The notes below the pieces were generated by a model, which did no database searches, was not told the origin of the DNA, and saw nothing but the letters and a program-made list of their open reading frames with translations. 64,000 nt of DNA from Allobosea sp. (GTDB lineage: Bacteria; Pseudomonadota; Alphaproteobacteria; Rhizobiales; Kaistiaceae), in contig JAFKFV010000013.1 of NCBI GenBank assembly GCA_017307955.1, forward strand, positions 124,001 to 188,000. The letters are read 5' to 3'. Positions 1-10,400 of this stretch are shown piece after piece (within the stretch, counting starts at the first letter, position 1; each line of letters begins with the position of its first letter). The translations under genes and the position numbers were made by a program.

Positions 1-569
1 AGCTTCTCGATGCGGTGCTTGTGGAGCAGCCGCTTGGCCTCCGCCTGGCTGACGCCCTCCTTCACCGTGATGAGATTCTCGCGCGTCATCAGCTCGTAGA
101 CGCGCTGGCCGGGATTGGAGGCGAAGCGGACGTCGCGATTGGTAAGGATGCCGACGAGACGGCCCGGCGTCGCCGTCCCCTCGACGACCGGAATGCCGGA
201 GATGCGATGCGACTTCATCAGCGCCAGCGCCTCGGCCAGCGTCGCATCGGGGCCGATCGTGAGCGGGTTCACCACCATGCCCGATTCGAACTTCTTGACC
301 TGGCGGACCTCTTCAGCCTGCTGCTCGGGCGTCAGGTTGCGGTGAATGACGCCGAGGCCGCCGGCCTGCGCCATGGCGATGGCGAGGCGCCCCTCGGTCA
401 CCGTATCCATCGCCGAGGAAATGATCGGGATGTTGAGCTCGATCTGGCGCGTGACGCGGGTGCGGATGTCGACCTCGCCCGGCATAACGAAGGAATGTCC
501 GGGTTGCAGCAGCACGTCGTCGAAGGTCAGCGCCTCGCGACCGGTGGTGAGTTCGACGATCTGGGCCAT
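1..569 (-). CDS. guaB: IMP dehydrogenase, N-terminal part (runs off the window)
   Basis: IMP dehydrogenase oxidises IMP to XMP with NAD+, the committed step of GMP synthesis in the cytosol. Only the first 189 codons are present. They read [20 protein letters not shown], then the IMPDH signature SSAMDTV near residues 51-57, [10 protein letters not shown], and the first CBS domain from about residue 95 to 150 ([19 protein letters not shown]), entering the second CBS domain. The start ATG (569-567) follows a good ribosome-binding site, AAGGGAAG. The catalytic cysteine loop lies outside the window. The identification is from family motifs and is secure. Confidence 0.97.
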   Translation of the reverse strand, partial: MAQIVELTTGREALTFDDVLLQPGHSFVMPGEVDIRTRVTRQIELNIPIISSAMDTVTEGRLAIAMAQAGGLGVIHRNLTPEQQAEEVRQVKKFESGMVVNPLTIGPDATLAEALALMKSHRISGIPVVEGTATPGRLVGILTNRDVRFASNPGQRVYELMTRENLITVKEGVSQAEAKRLLHKHRIEK

Positions 570-753
570 GCCAACGCTTCCCTTCGAGATGCAGCGAACC
601 GGCCGGCGGCTCGGCGAGCCATCGGCGGGCGGGGGAGGAAAATGAGGTTGGCGCGTGCCATTAGCATGACAGACCGGCGCTTGGGAAGCGCAGCGTTGAC
701 GCCGATCGCGCAGTGCTGCCATGCGGCAGCGGGATGCGTCGGCGGCAGGCGGC

Positions 754-1848
754 TCAGCGCACGACCGTCAGCCGCTCCGCGGCGCGGGTGATGCCGGTAT
801 AGAGCCAGCGGCTGCCATGGTCGCGGAAGGCCCAGCTCTCGTCGAACAGGACGATGTCGTCCCATTGCGAACCCTGCGCCTTGTGGACAGTGAGCGCATA
901 GCCGTAGTCGAACTCGTCGGAGGCGCGGCGCTGGGCATAAGCGAGGCTCTCGCCGCCATTCTCGAAGAAATCCGGATGCACGGCGACCTTCACCGCCTTG
1001 TTGCCGGGGTCCTCCTCCGGCACGACATCCAGCCGCAACAGCGTCTTGCGCGGCGCGCCGAGCCTCGCGACGGTCCAGGTGCCGCCGTTGAGCAGCCCCT
1101 TCTGCTTGTCGTTCCGGAGGCAGACGAGCTTGTCGCCCACCGCCGGCATCGGCGACAAGAGGCCCTTCAGTTCGCGGATGCGCTGGTTGTAGGCACGCCG
1201 CGTCTTGTTGGTCCCGACGAGAACCTGGTCGCTTTCCAGGATCTGCGCGGCGTCGATGTCGCGGCGGCCAATGATCCGGCTCTCACCATAGCTGCCGAGC
1301 GCGAGCGGCCTTCCCTCGCGCACATCCATCGAGAGGCGAATGATCGGATTGTCCTGCGCCTGGCGGTGCACCTCGGTGAGCATGGCGTCTGGCTCGGCCT
1401 CGGTGAAGAAGCCGCCCCCCTTCACCGGCGGCAACTGCGCCGGATCGCCGAGCACGAGGACGGGCGTCCCGAAGGACAGGAGATCGCGGCCGAGTTCCTC
1501 GTCCACCATCGAGCATTCATCGATGATGATCAGTTCCGCCTCGGAGGCCGCGCTGTCGTGATTGATCGCGAAGACGGGCTGCTCCTCGTCCTCGCCGGCG
1601 CGCGGCCGGTAGATGAGGCTGTGGATGGTGCCGGCGCCCTCGCAGCCCTTGGAGCGCAGCACATGCGCCGCCTTGCCGGTAAAGGCCGCGAAGGCGACCT
1701 TGCCATCGATGTCCTCGGCGATGTGCTTGGCGAGCGTCGTCTTGCCGGTGCCGGCGAAGCCGAACAGGCGGAACACCGGCGAATCGCCCCGCCGCAGCCA
1801 TTCGGCGACGGCGCGGAGCGCATCTTCCTGCTGCGGCGACCAGCGCAT
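754..1848 (-). CDS. RecD-like superfamily 1B ATP-dependent DNA helicase
   Basis: A 364-residue SF1 helicase. Visible motifs are Walker A GFAGTGKT (30-37), Walker B IIIDECSM (107-114), motif [11 protein letters not shown] (134-141), motif [10 protein letters not shown] (about 321-329) and motif [16 protein letters not shown] at the very C terminus. This is the UvrD_C_2 layout of RecD/RecD2 proteins, but it is only about half the length of RecD2 and lacks the N-terminal extension. It also lacks recB/recC neighbours. It probably acts as a stand-alone 5'-3' helicase or nuclease-independent repair ATPase; that role is inferred. It lies 184 bp upstream of guaB on the same strand. Confidence 0.9.
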   Translation of the reverse strand: MRWSPQQEDALRAVAEWLRRGDSPVFRLFGFAGTGKTTLAKHIAEDIDGKVAFAAFTGKAAHVLRSKGCEGAGTIHSLIYRPRAGEDEEQPVFAINHDSAASEAELIIIDECSMVDEELGRDLLSFGTPVLVLGDPAQLPPVKGGGFFTEAEPDAMLTEVHRQAQDNPIIRLSMDVREGRPLALGSYGESRIIGRRDIDAAQILESDQVLVGTNKTRRAYNQRIRELKGLLSPMPAVGDKLVCLRNDKQKGLLNGGTWTVARLGAPRKTLLRLDVVPEEDPGNKAVKVAVHPDFFENGGESLAYAQRRASDEFDYGYALTVHKAQGSQWDDIVLFDESWAFRDHGSRWLYTGITRAAERLTVVR

Positions 1849-2212
1849 GGGATCGGCCTCTTCACCAATGACGGACGATCGGGCGGCACGGCCGGGCGCC
1901 GCGCGAAGCGGTCAACTACCCGATTCCGACGCCCGGGTGACAGCAAAATGTGGCATCGCCGCAACATCGACGCACACAACGGCGATCATGGCCGAACCAG
2001 GGCGGTCCTGCCTTCGTTTAGGCCAAGGCGTCGCCCAGACAGGGTCGACGCCGCCCGCTCGCCTGCCGGCCGGACATGTTGCCGATTTGCCATCCGCCCG
2101 CATTTTCGCGGACACCCGGCCGGTTGGTTACCATTCCTATGATATGGCGAACGAAAATGGCGGAGATGGTCGTCGCGCTGATGCGCCGGCGCCAATCCGA
2201 ATCAGGAAGTCC
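1849..2212. other. divergent intergenic region, helicase / L,D-transpeptidase
   Basis: 364 bp without a supported gene. It must hold promoters for both flanking divergent genes. A TATGAT hexamer at 2138-2143 is a possible -10 element for the transpeptidase, but I see no convincing -35 at the right distance. An in-frame ATG at 2144 touches this hexamer, which is one reason for preferring the downstream ATG at 2213. Confidence 0.4.
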
Positions 2213-3040
2213 ATGCTTAGTCGAAAGGGTCAGGCTTTGAACGAAGCGAAGCCTCGCGAGACGACTGGAAGGCTCAGCCGTCGCAGTTTCATGATCGGTC
2301 TGCCGATCGCTCTGGCCGGGTGCCAGTCCGTCGACGTGTCGTCCCCGGTTGCGACGCCCGTCGCCGGCCCGGTCCTCGACCAGGGATGGGCGCAGATGTA
2401 CGCGGCCATCGACACGGAGCCGTTCCCGGTTCCGGCCGTCAACATCACGAAGATGGATACGCAGTTCCTGCGCCAGGTGGTCAATGTGCCGCCGGAGATC
2501 GCAGCCGAACCTGGCACGATCGTCATCGATCCGCCGAACCACTTCCTCTATCTCGTCTTCGAGAACGGCACCGCCATCCGCTACGGCGTCGGCGTCGGCC
2601 GTCAGGGCTTCGCCTGGTCGGGCGACGCGACGATCCAGGCCAAGCGCGAATGGCCGATGTGGCATCCCCCGAAGGAGATGCAGGCGCGCGATCCCGAAGC
2701 CGCCAAGTGGCCCGACGGCATGCCCGGCGGCCCCGGCAATCCGCTCGGCGCCCGCGCGATGTATCTCTACCAGGGCAAGGTCGACACGCTCTATCGCATC
2801 CATGGCACCACGCAGCCCTGGTCGATCGGCAAATCGCTCTCGTCCGGCTGCATCCGCCTGATCAACCAGGACATCATCGATCTCTACAGCCGCGTGCCGC
2901 TCGGCACCCGCGTCCGGGTGCTCGGCGATGCGCAGCCCGATCCGCAGGCGGTCTACAACAGCCGCGGCGGAGCGGTGCCCGACCCGACACCGCCGCGCAC
3001 CTCAGCGAACGGCTTGCCGCCTTATGGCAATGCCGGCTGA
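2213..3040 (+). CDS. L,D-transpeptidase (YkuD family), Tat-type lipoprotein
   Basis: A periplasmic enzyme expected to make 3-3 peptidoglycan cross-links or attach proteins to peptidoglycan. From ATG 2213 the 275-residue product has RRSF (23-26), a hydrophobic stretch and lipobox LAGC with Cys37, so it looks like a Tat-exported lipoprotein. The YkuD domain ends in the catalytic HGTT (His197) and SSGCIRL (Cys213) motif. A proline-rich tail follows. AGGAAG at 2204-2209 precedes the chosen start; ATG 2144 is an in-frame alternative. The gene ends just before a strong terminator and stands alone. Confidence 0.92.
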   Translation: MLSRKGQALNEAKPRETTGRLSRRSFMIGLPIALAGCQSVDVSSPVATPVAGPVLDQGWAQMYAAIDTEPFPVPAVNITKMDTQFLRQVVNVPPEIAAEPGTIVIDPPNHFLYLVFENGTAIRYGVGVGRQGFAWSGDATIQAKREWPMWHPPKEMQARDPEAAKWPDGMPGGPGNPLGARAMYLYQGKVDTLYRIHGTTQPWSIGKSLSSGCIRLINQDIIDLYSRVPLGTRVRVLGDAQPDPQAVYNSRGGAVPDPTPPRTSANGLPPYGNAG

Positions 3041-3067
3041 CCATCGGCATCAGCGTTAATGCATCAT

Positions 3068-3098
3068 GGGCCTCCGCTTGCGGAGGCCCTTCTTTTTT
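3068..3098 (+). terminator. rho-independent terminator after the L,D-transpeptidase gene
   Basis: A perfect 9-bp stem (gggcctccg / cggaggccc) with loop cttg is followed by ttctttttt. It lies 28 bp after the stop codon and separates this gene from the antiporter gene downstream. Confidence 0.9.
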
Positions 3099-3192
3099 CA
3101 GGACTTTCGCCAATCGGCAGTTGATCCTCGGCGGTGATAGCTCCACCTTGGCCGTGGATCCCGAAAGCGCCAGAGAAGAGGAACGTCCATCC

Positions 3193-4947
3193 TTGCCCCA
3201 CTACACGCCGCTCATCGCGACGATCGTCGTTGGCCTCGTCCTGGCCTTCATCCTCGGGGTCATCGCGCAGCGGCTGAGAATCTCTCCACTCGTCGGCTAT
3301 CTCGTCGCCGGCGTGCTCGTCGGACCCTCGACGCCGGGCTTCGTCGCCGACCAGGGTCTGGCCAATGAACTTGCCGAGATCGGCGTCATCCTGCTGATGT
3401 TCGGCGTCGGGCTGCACTTCTCGCTGAAAGACCTGATGTCGGTGAAGGCCATCGCCGTGCCCGGCGCGGTGGTACAGATCGGTGTCGCTACGGCGCTCGG
3501 CATCGGCCTCGGCTGGGCGGTCGGCTGGCCGATCTCGGGCGGCCTCGTCTTCGGCCTCGCGCTCTCCGTCGCCAGCACGGTCGTCCTCTTGCGCGCGCTG
3601 CAGGAGCGGCGGCTCATGGACACCGATCGCGGCCGCATCGCCGTCGGCTGGCTGATCGTCGAGGATCTCGCGATGGTGCTGACGCTCGTCATGCTCCCCG
3701 CGCTGGCCGAGATCCTGACCGGCGGCACCGTACCCTCCTCCGGTCTCGCGGGATCGAGCGGCTTCGGCCTCGTCGGCATCCTGGCGCTCACGATCGGCAA
3801 GGTCGCCGCCTTCGTCGCCTTCATGCTGATCGTCGGCCGCCGCGTCATTCCCTGGGCGCTGCATTACGTGGCGCATACCGGCTCGCGCGAGCTCTTCCGC
3901 CTGGCGGTCCTGGCCATCGCCCTTGGCGTCGCCTTCGGGGCGGCCGTCCTTTTCGGGGTTTCCTTTGCGCTCGGCGCCTTCTTTGCCGGCATGATCCTCA
4001 GCGAATCGCAGCTCTCGCAGCGCGCCGCGGAGGAAACGCTGCCGCTGCGCGACGCCTTCGCCGTGCTGTTCTTCGTCTCGGTCGGCATGCTGTTCGACCC
4101 GCATATCGTCATGAAGGAGCCGCTGCTCCTGCTCGGCACGCTGGCGATCATCCTGGTCGGCAAGTCGATCGCCGCCTTCCTGATCGTGAAGGCCTTCCGC
4201 TATCCGACCTCGACGGCGCTGACGATCTCGGCCAGCCTTGCGCAGATCGGCGAATTCTCCTTCATCCTCGCCGCGCTCGGCGTCGATCTCGGCCTGCTCA
4301 GCGAGACGGGTCGCGACCTGATCCTCGCTGGAGCAATCCTCTCCATCCTCTTGAACCCGCTGATGTTCACGCTGGCGCGGCTGCTGCTCGTCCGCTCCGG
4401 CAAGGCTGAGCAGGCGGCGACCGGCCCGGCGACGGCGGCGCCGGCCGCGCATGCGGAGGAGGACCTGAAGCCGACCACGCTGTCGGGGCACTCTGTCGTG
4501 ATCGGCTATGGCCGTGTGGGGCGCATCGTCGCCGACGGCTTGCGCAAGGCCGGCCGTCCCTATCTCGTGATCGACAACGACGACGCGCGGACCCGCGAGG
4601 CGCGCGCCGACGGCGCCGAGGTCATCGCGGGCAATGCCGTCTCGGCCGAGATCATGACGGCGGCCAATGTCGCCGGCGCATCGCATCTGCTCGTCGCCGT
4701 GCCCGACGCGTTCGAGGCCGGCCAGATCGTTTCCAAGGCCCGCGCGCTCAACGCCCGCATGCAGATCATCGCGCGCGGCCGCTCCGACGCCGAGGTCAAG
4801 CACCTGGTCGATCGTGGCGCCAATTTCGCGATCATGGGCGAGCGCGAGATCGCGCTTGGCATGCTCGCCTCCGTCTCGGGCGATCCGGCGCCGCGCCCGA
4901 CCATGGTCGTCGTCGATGCCGACGCAGCGGCGACCGGCGCCGTCTGA
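3193..4947 (+). CDS. monovalent cation:proton antiporter-2 family protein, YbaL/KefB-like
   Basis: A 584-residue CPA2 antiporter. Residues 1 to about 400 form a hydrophobic Na+/H+-exchanger domain of about 12 helices (RISPLVGYLVAGVLVGP, FGVGLHFSLKDL, ASLAQIGEFSFILAALG). An acidic/alanine linker follows, then a TrkA-N (RCK) domain with the Rossmann motif GYGRVG near 435 and VIDNDD at the end of beta-2. Such proteins exchange K+ or Na+ for H+ under nucleotide or glutathione-adduct control; the exact ion is unknown. No ATG is available, and family N termini begin MPHxTPLIATIV, so TTG 3193 is chosen as the start. It is monocistronic. Confidence 0.92.
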   Translation: MPHYTPLIATIVVGLVLAFILGVIAQRLRISPLVGYLVAGVLVGPSTPGFVADQGLANELAEIGVILLMFGVGLHFSLKDLMSVKAIAVPGAVVQIGVATALGIGLGWAVGWPISGGLVFGLALSVASTVVLLRALQERRLMDTDRGRIAVGWLIVEDLAMVLTLVMLPALAEILTGGTVPSSGLAGSSGFGLVGILALTIGKVAAFVAFMLIVGRRVIPWALHYVAHTGSRELFRLAVLAIALGVAFGAAVLFGVSFALGAFFAGMILSESQLSQRAAEETLPLRDAFAVLFFVSVGMLFDPHIVMKEPLLLLGTLAIILVGKSIAAFLIVKAFRYPTSTALTISASLAQIGEFSFILAALGVDLGLLSETGRDLILAGAILSILLNPLMFTLARLLLVRSGKAEQAATGPATAAPAAHAEEDLKPTTLSGHSVVIGYGRVGRIVADGLRKAGRPYLVIDNDDARTREARADGAEVIAGNAVSAEIMTAANVAGASHLLVAVPDAFEAGQIVSKARALNARMQIIARGRSDAEVKHLVDRGANFAIMGEREIALGMLASVSGDPAPRPTMVVVDADAAATGAV

Positions 4948-5047
4948 CGGCCCTGTGCGCAGCCTGGTGCCTCGGCGTCTTCACGCTGGAGGGGTCAGCC
5001 TGTAGGCTCCCGCTGCGCGCGATCATCGCCGCTGCGGGGGACATCGA

Positions 5048-6232
5048 GTGCCGAGGACGAGCCCGACATCGCCAGCGCGGCTGGGACCGACGCGCCGACT
5101 CGCGGTCGTCGCCCTCCTGATCGCGGCCCTCGCCGGCTGCGCCTCGCGTCCATCGGGTACGCTGCAGCCGGTGGCGGCGGAGCCGGCGGTCGCCAGCACC
5201 GTCGAGATGCTCGTCGCCACCAGCCGACAGGCAGACCCCGCGCCGGGCGTTCTCTTCAATGGCGAGCGCGGCCGTGGCCTGTCGCTCGCCGATATCACGG
5301 TCTCGATCCCCAACCAGCGGGCGGTCGGCACGGTGAACTGGCCGCGCACCGTACCCGGCGATCCGGCCCGCGATTTCGTCGCGACCTCGGTCGAGCCGCT
5401 GCCGACCAAGGCGATCGGATCGTGGTTCGGCGCCTTGAAGGACAGACCGCGCCCGGTGCTGATCTTCGTGCACGGCTTCAACACGACGTTCGACGCGTCC
5501 GTCTTCCGGTTCGCCCAGATCATGCATGACAGCGGCGAGAAGGCCGCGCCGGTTCTCTTCTCATGGCCGTCGCGCGGCCGGCTGCTCGACTATGCCTATG
5601 ACCGCGAGAGCGCGAACTTCTCGCGCAGCGACCTCGCCTTCGTCATCCGCGCCGCGGCGCGCAGCCCCGCCGTGTCCGAAGTGACCGTAATGGCGCATTC
5701 CATGGGCGGCTGGCTCGCGGTCGAGGCGCTGCGCCAGATCGCGCTCGAGGACGGGCGCATTCCGGCGAAGGTGGACAATCTCATCCTGGCCTCGCCCGAT
5801 CTCGACGTCGATGTCTTCCGCCGTCAGGTCGAGGAAATGGGCAAGGATCGGCCGCATATGACGATCTTCGTCTCGGCCAATGACCGGGCACTTCGCGCCT
5901 CGCGGCTCATCGCCGGCGGCGTCACCCGGGTCGGGGCGATCGATCTCACCCGCGAACCCTATCTCTCGGCCTTCGAGAAGGCGACCGGCGTCACGGTCAT
6001 CGATCTGACCCTGCTCAACAATGGCGACCGCCTCAACCACTCGAAATTCGCGACCAGCCCGGAGATCGTGCAATTGTTCGGCGGTCGCATCGCCGCCGGT
6101 CAGTTGATCTCGGACGCCGACGCTCCCGCGGCCAAGCTCGGCACATCGGCGCAGGAGGCGGGACAGACGATCGGCTCGGTCGCCGGCGTCGTTCTTTCGG
6201 CCCCGGTACGGGTCTTCGAAAGCCGGCGCTAA
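5048..6232 (+). CDS. DUF900 alpha/beta-hydrolase lipoprotein
   Basis: A 394-residue protein starting at GTG 5048 behind GGGGGA. The N terminus is a lipoprotein signal with lipobox LAGC (Cys31), so it should be anchored in the envelope. The DUF900 hydrolase fold shows FVHGFNTTF (oxyanion region), the nucleophile elbow AHSMGG (Ser218), a likely acid in SPDLDVDVF and a likely histidine in LNHSKFATS. The substrate is unknown; esterase or lipase activity is inferred from the fold. It is convergent with the AI-2E permease gene, 6 bp away, with no obvious terminator between. Confidence 0.88.
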   Translation: MPRTSPTSPARLGPTRRLAVVALLIAALAGCASRPSGTLQPVAAEPAVASTVEMLVATSRQADPAPGVLFNGERGRGLSLADITVSIPNQRAVGTVNWPRTVPGDPARDFVATSVEPLPTKAIGSWFGALKDRPRPVLIFVHGFNTTFDASVFRFAQIMHDSGEKAAPVLFSWPSRGRLLDYAYDRESANFSRSDLAFVIRAAARSPAVSEVTVMAHSMGGWLAVEALRQIALEDGRIPAKVDNLILASPDLDVDVFRRQVEEMGKDRPHMTIFVSANDRALRASRLIAGGVTRVGAIDLTREPYLSAFEKATGVTVIDLTLLNNGDRLNHSKFATSPEIVQLFGGRIAAGQLISDADAPAAKLGTSAQEAGQTIGSVAGVVLSAPVRVFESRR

Positions 6233-6238
6233 TCCTGC

Positions 6239-7297
6239 TCAGGCCTCCCGGTCGCCGAGCCAGTCCTCGACATAGAAGCGGATGAGCGCGATGCGGCCGA
6301 CGGCCATCAGCGGCATCGCGAGGGCGACGCCGAGCGTGCCGAACAGGGTCCCGAACAGCACGATGCCGATCAGCGTCCAGGCGGACGGCACATCCGCCGC
6401 GCGCTTCTGGATCATCGGGCCGATGATGTAGCCTTCGATCGTCTGGATCACCGTATAGATGCCGACGGCCCAGATCAGCATCGGCGTGCCGAGCGGCATG
6501 GCGACGAGCGCGATCGGGACCGCGGCGACGATCGGGCCGAGATAGGGGATGAAGTTGAGGAGGCCAGCCTGGATGCCGAGGACGAAGGCGCCCGGCACGC
6601 CGAGGAGGTAGAGCGAGGCCCAGACGACGGCGCCCATCAGCAGCATGCGCACCGCCTGGCCGAGCAGCCAGGCGCGCAGCACTGCGCCCATCTCGTCGAG
6701 GACGGAGCGGACGCGCGGGCGCGCCCGCGGCGGCACCAGCACCAGCGCGCTGTCGCGATAGCCGGCTGGATCGAAGGCGAGCGCGAAGCCGACGAAGATG
6801 ATGACGATCGTCGTCGTGAGCACGCTCGTCGCCGTGCCGACCGCGACGGTCGCATGGCCGAAGAGCTGGCCCATGTCGGGGAGCAGGCCCTGGAAGTTGC
6901 GGCCGCCTTCCGGTCCGAGCGAATCGATGCCGAAGGCCAGCAGGCGCTCCTGCAGCACGTCGATCTGCGCATCGATGATCGCGATGAGCGCACGCACCTG
7001 CTCCGGCAGCTTGGCTGCGCCGCGAAGCAGCGCCAGAGCCGTGATGCCGGTGAGGACAACGATGACGATCGAGAGACGCCAGACCCGGCCGATCGGCAGG
7101 ATCGGCCGGAGGCCGCGGGCGCAGGCATCGAGAAAGGCCGCGAAGAGTACGCCGGCGAAGACGACGAAGAGGCTCGACGCGGTGAACCAGAGAAAGGCGA
7201 GGACGAGGCCGACCGCGAGCACGACCAGCAGGCCGACGGCGATGGAGCGCCAGCCGCCGCGATCGAGCAGGGCGAATTTGGGCGGCGTCTCGGGCAT
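6239..7297 (-). CDS. AI-2E family transporter (PerM/YdiK-like permease)
   Basis: A 352-residue inner-membrane protein with about eight hydrophobic helices. It has the family core GLLNFIPYLGPIVAAVPIALVA followed by GYIIGPMIQKRA and a C-terminal helix ending LMAVGRIALIRFYVEDWL. Family members include the AI-2 exporter TqsA and Na+/H+-exchanging homologues; the substrate here cannot be told from sequence. It lies 107 bp downstream of the RND pump gene on the same strand and could share its transcript. Confidence 0.9.
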   Translation of the reverse strand: MPETPPKFALLDRGGWRSIAVGLLVVLAVGLVLAFLWFTASSLFVVFAGVLFAAFLDACARGLRPILPIGRVWRLSIVIVVLTGITALALLRGAAKLPEQVRALIAIIDAQIDVLQERLLAFGIDSLGPEGGRNFQGLLPDMGQLFGHATVAVGTATSVLTTTIVIIFVGFALAFDPAGYRDSALVLVPPRARPRVRSVLDEMGAVLRAWLLGQAVRMLLMGAVVWASLYLLGVPGAFVLGIQAGLLNFIPYLGPIVAAVPIALVAMPLGTPMLIWAVGIYTVIQTIEGYIIGPMIQKRAADVPSAWTLIGIVLFGTLFGTLGVALAMPLMAVGRIALIRFYVEDWLGDREA

Positions 7298-7404
7298 TTA
7301 GGGCCTATCGGTCGGAGGAAGTCGCGCCGGCGCCGCAGCGGAAGCTCCGCCCGGCACCGGCAGGCCGAGGATCGACGATCCGGCGCCGGCGGGCAACTGC
7401 GGGT

Positions 7405-10400
7405 TCAGGCGGCAGCGGGCGCCGGCGCAGGCGGAGGCTCGACGGGCTTCGGCGCGCCCTCGCCTTCCTTCGCGCGGAAGAAGGTGACGTAGAGCGTCGG
7501 CAGGAAGACGAGCGTCAGCAGCGTCGCGACAAGGAGGCCGCCCATGATCGCGAAGGCCATCGGGCCCCAGAAGATGGTCGGCGCGATCGGGATCATGCCG
7601 AGAATGGTCGAGATCGCCGTCAGCATGATCGGCCGGAAACGCGACACCGTCGCGTTCACGACCGCGTCCCAGACCGGCTGCCCCTTCCGCCGCTCCGATT
7701 CGATCTGCTCGATGAGGATGACGGCGTTCTTGGCGATGAGACCCATCAGAGACAGGATGCCGAGGATGGCGACGAAGCCGAGCGGGCGGTTGAAGATGAA
7801 CAGCGCCCCGACGACGCCGATGAGGCCGAGCGGCACCACGCTCATCACGAGCAGCAGCCGCACGAAGCTCTGCAGCTGCATCATGAGGAAAGTGATCATC
7901 AGGAACAGCATGAACGGCACGACGACCATGACCGAGGCCTGCGAGGACGCGCTCTCCTCGACGGTGCCGCCGACGGCAATGTGATAGCCGGCGGGCAGCG
8001 AGGCCGAGAGCTCGGCGATCTTCGGCGTCAGATGCTCGACGACGGCTTCCGGCGAGCTTCCGGGCGCGACGTCGGCCTGCACCGTCAGCGTCGGCACGCG
8101 GTCACGCCGCCAGATCAGCGGATATTCCTGGCTGAACTCGAAGCGCGCCACCTGCGAGAGCGGCACGGTGCGGCCATTCGCGAGCGGCACCTGCAGGGTC
8201 TGCAGGTTGGACAGCGACAGGCGGTCGGCGCTGGTCGCGCGGGCCACGACATCGACGAGATAGATGTCGTCGCGGACCTGCGTGACCGTCGTGCCGGAGA
8301 CGACGGAATTGAGCGCCGAGGCGAGCGAGGCGGAGGAGAGGCCGAGCAGGCGTGCCTCGTCCTGGTCGATGCGCACGCGCACCATGCGCGCCGGCTCCAT
8401 CCAGTCGTAATTGACGCGGAGCGCATCACGATCGGACGAGACGATGCCGGCGAGCTTCTGCGCGATGGCGCGGACCTGTCCGACCTCGGGACCGCTGACG
8501 CGATATTGCACCGGCCAGCCGACCGGCGGGCCGAGTTCGAGCGGCGAGACGCGCGTGACGGCGCCGGGGAAATCCTCGGCGAGCAGCTTTTCGAGCTTGT
8601 CCTGCAGCCGTAGTCGCGCCGGCACGTCCTTGGCGATCACCACCGCCTGCGAGAAGAACGGATTGGCGAGTTCGACATTCAGCGGCAGGTAGAAGCGGAT
8701 CGCGCCGCGGCCGACATAGGTGCTCCACTGCGCGACATCGGGATCGGAGGCGAGGAAGGCGTCGAGCCGCGCCGAGGCGTCGGCGCTCGCTTCGATCGAG
8801 GCACTCTGCGGCAAACGGAGATCGACCAGGAGTTCGGCCCGGTCCGAGGACGGGAAGAACTGCCGCGGCACATGCGGCAGCGTCAGCAGCGCCACCACGA
8901 AGGCGGCGACGGCGATGCCGATCGTCACCCAGCGCATGCGCATGGCCGTGAGCAGCACGGCGCGGAAGCCCTCGACGATGCGGCTCGGCTTGGCGTCGGC
9001 CTTTTTCGGCTCCGGCTTCTTCAGGAGCACGGCCGCGATCAGCGGCGAGAAAGTGACGGCGCCGATCCAGGAGACGACGAGCGCGATGCCGACCACGGCA
9101 AAGATCGAGAAGGTGTATTCGCCGGCCGAACTCTGCGCGAAGCCGATCGGCACGAAGCCGGCGGCGGTTACCAGTGTGCCCGTCAGCATGGCGAGCGCCA
9201 GCGTCTTGAACGTGTTCGACGCCGCCTCCTCCTTGCTCTCGCCCGCCGCGAGCCGTGACGAAATGGAATCGACCGTCGTCATCGCGTCGTCGACGAGCAG
9301 GCTGAGCGCGATGATGAGCGCGCCGAGCGAGATGCGCTGGAGGTCGATGCCGGTCGCGTCCATGACGACGAACACCATGGCCAACGACAGCGGGATGGCG
9401 AGGGCCACCACGGTGCCGGCGCGGACGCCGAGGCTCACGAAGCTGACCACGGCGATAATCGCGATCGCCTGCCACAGCGATGTGGTGAACTCTCCGATCG
9501 CGACGTCGACGACCTCGGCCTGGTCGGCGACGAGGCTCGGCTCGATGCCGATCGGCAGATCGGCGGTGATCGCGTCCATGGAGGAGCGGATATTGGCGCC
9601 GAGCGCCAGAACGTCGCCGCCTTCCTTCATGGAGATCGCGAGGCCGATCGCCGGCTTGCCGTTGACGCGGAACATCGGCTGCGGCGGATCGGCATAGCCG
9701 CGATGCACCTCGGCGATGTCGCGCAGGCGGATGAGCCGGCCGTTCGAGACGAAGTTGATGTTGAGCAGGTCCTGCTCGGATTCGAAGGCGCCAGACACGC
9801 GGACGGCGATGCGCTCGTCTCCCGTCTCGATCGTGCCAGCCGGGCTGACGACATTCTGCGCCTGCAAGGCCGCGATCAGCTGGCCGCGATCGATGCCGAG
9901 GCCGGCGAGCTGTTCCGTCGAGAACTCGACGAAGATGCGCTCGTCCTGCGCGCCGAGAATGTCAATCTTGGAGACGTCGGGCAGCGAAAGCAGCTTCGAG
10001 CGGACGCTCTCGACATAATCGCGCAGTTCGCGCTGCGTGAAGCCGTCGGCGGTGAAGCCGTAGATGGTGCCGAAGGTGTCGCCGAAATCATCGTTGAAGA
10101 TCGGCCCGACCACGCCCTGCGGCAGTGTCCCGCGGATGTCACCGATGCCCTTGCGCACCTCGTACCAGATGTCGGGCACCTGGGCCGAAGTGATCTCGTC
10201 CTTGAGATTGACGAAAAGCGTCGTCCGCCCGGCGGTGGTCTCGCTGCGGACGTCATCGACCTCCGGGATCTCCTGAATCTTGCGCTCGAGCCGCTCAGTC
10301 ACCTGCTGCAGCGTGTCGTCGAGCGTCGCGCCCGGCCAGGCGGCGCCGACGATCATCGTTTTGATGGTGATAGCCGGATCCTCGGCGCGGCCGAGATGGA

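Noticed and set aside
2320..3192. Upstream extension of the YbaL-like gene to an ATG inside the L,D-transpeptidase gene
   Set aside because: The extension reads as an out-of-frame shadow of the transpeptidase and crosses its terminator. The family N terminus matches TTG 3193.
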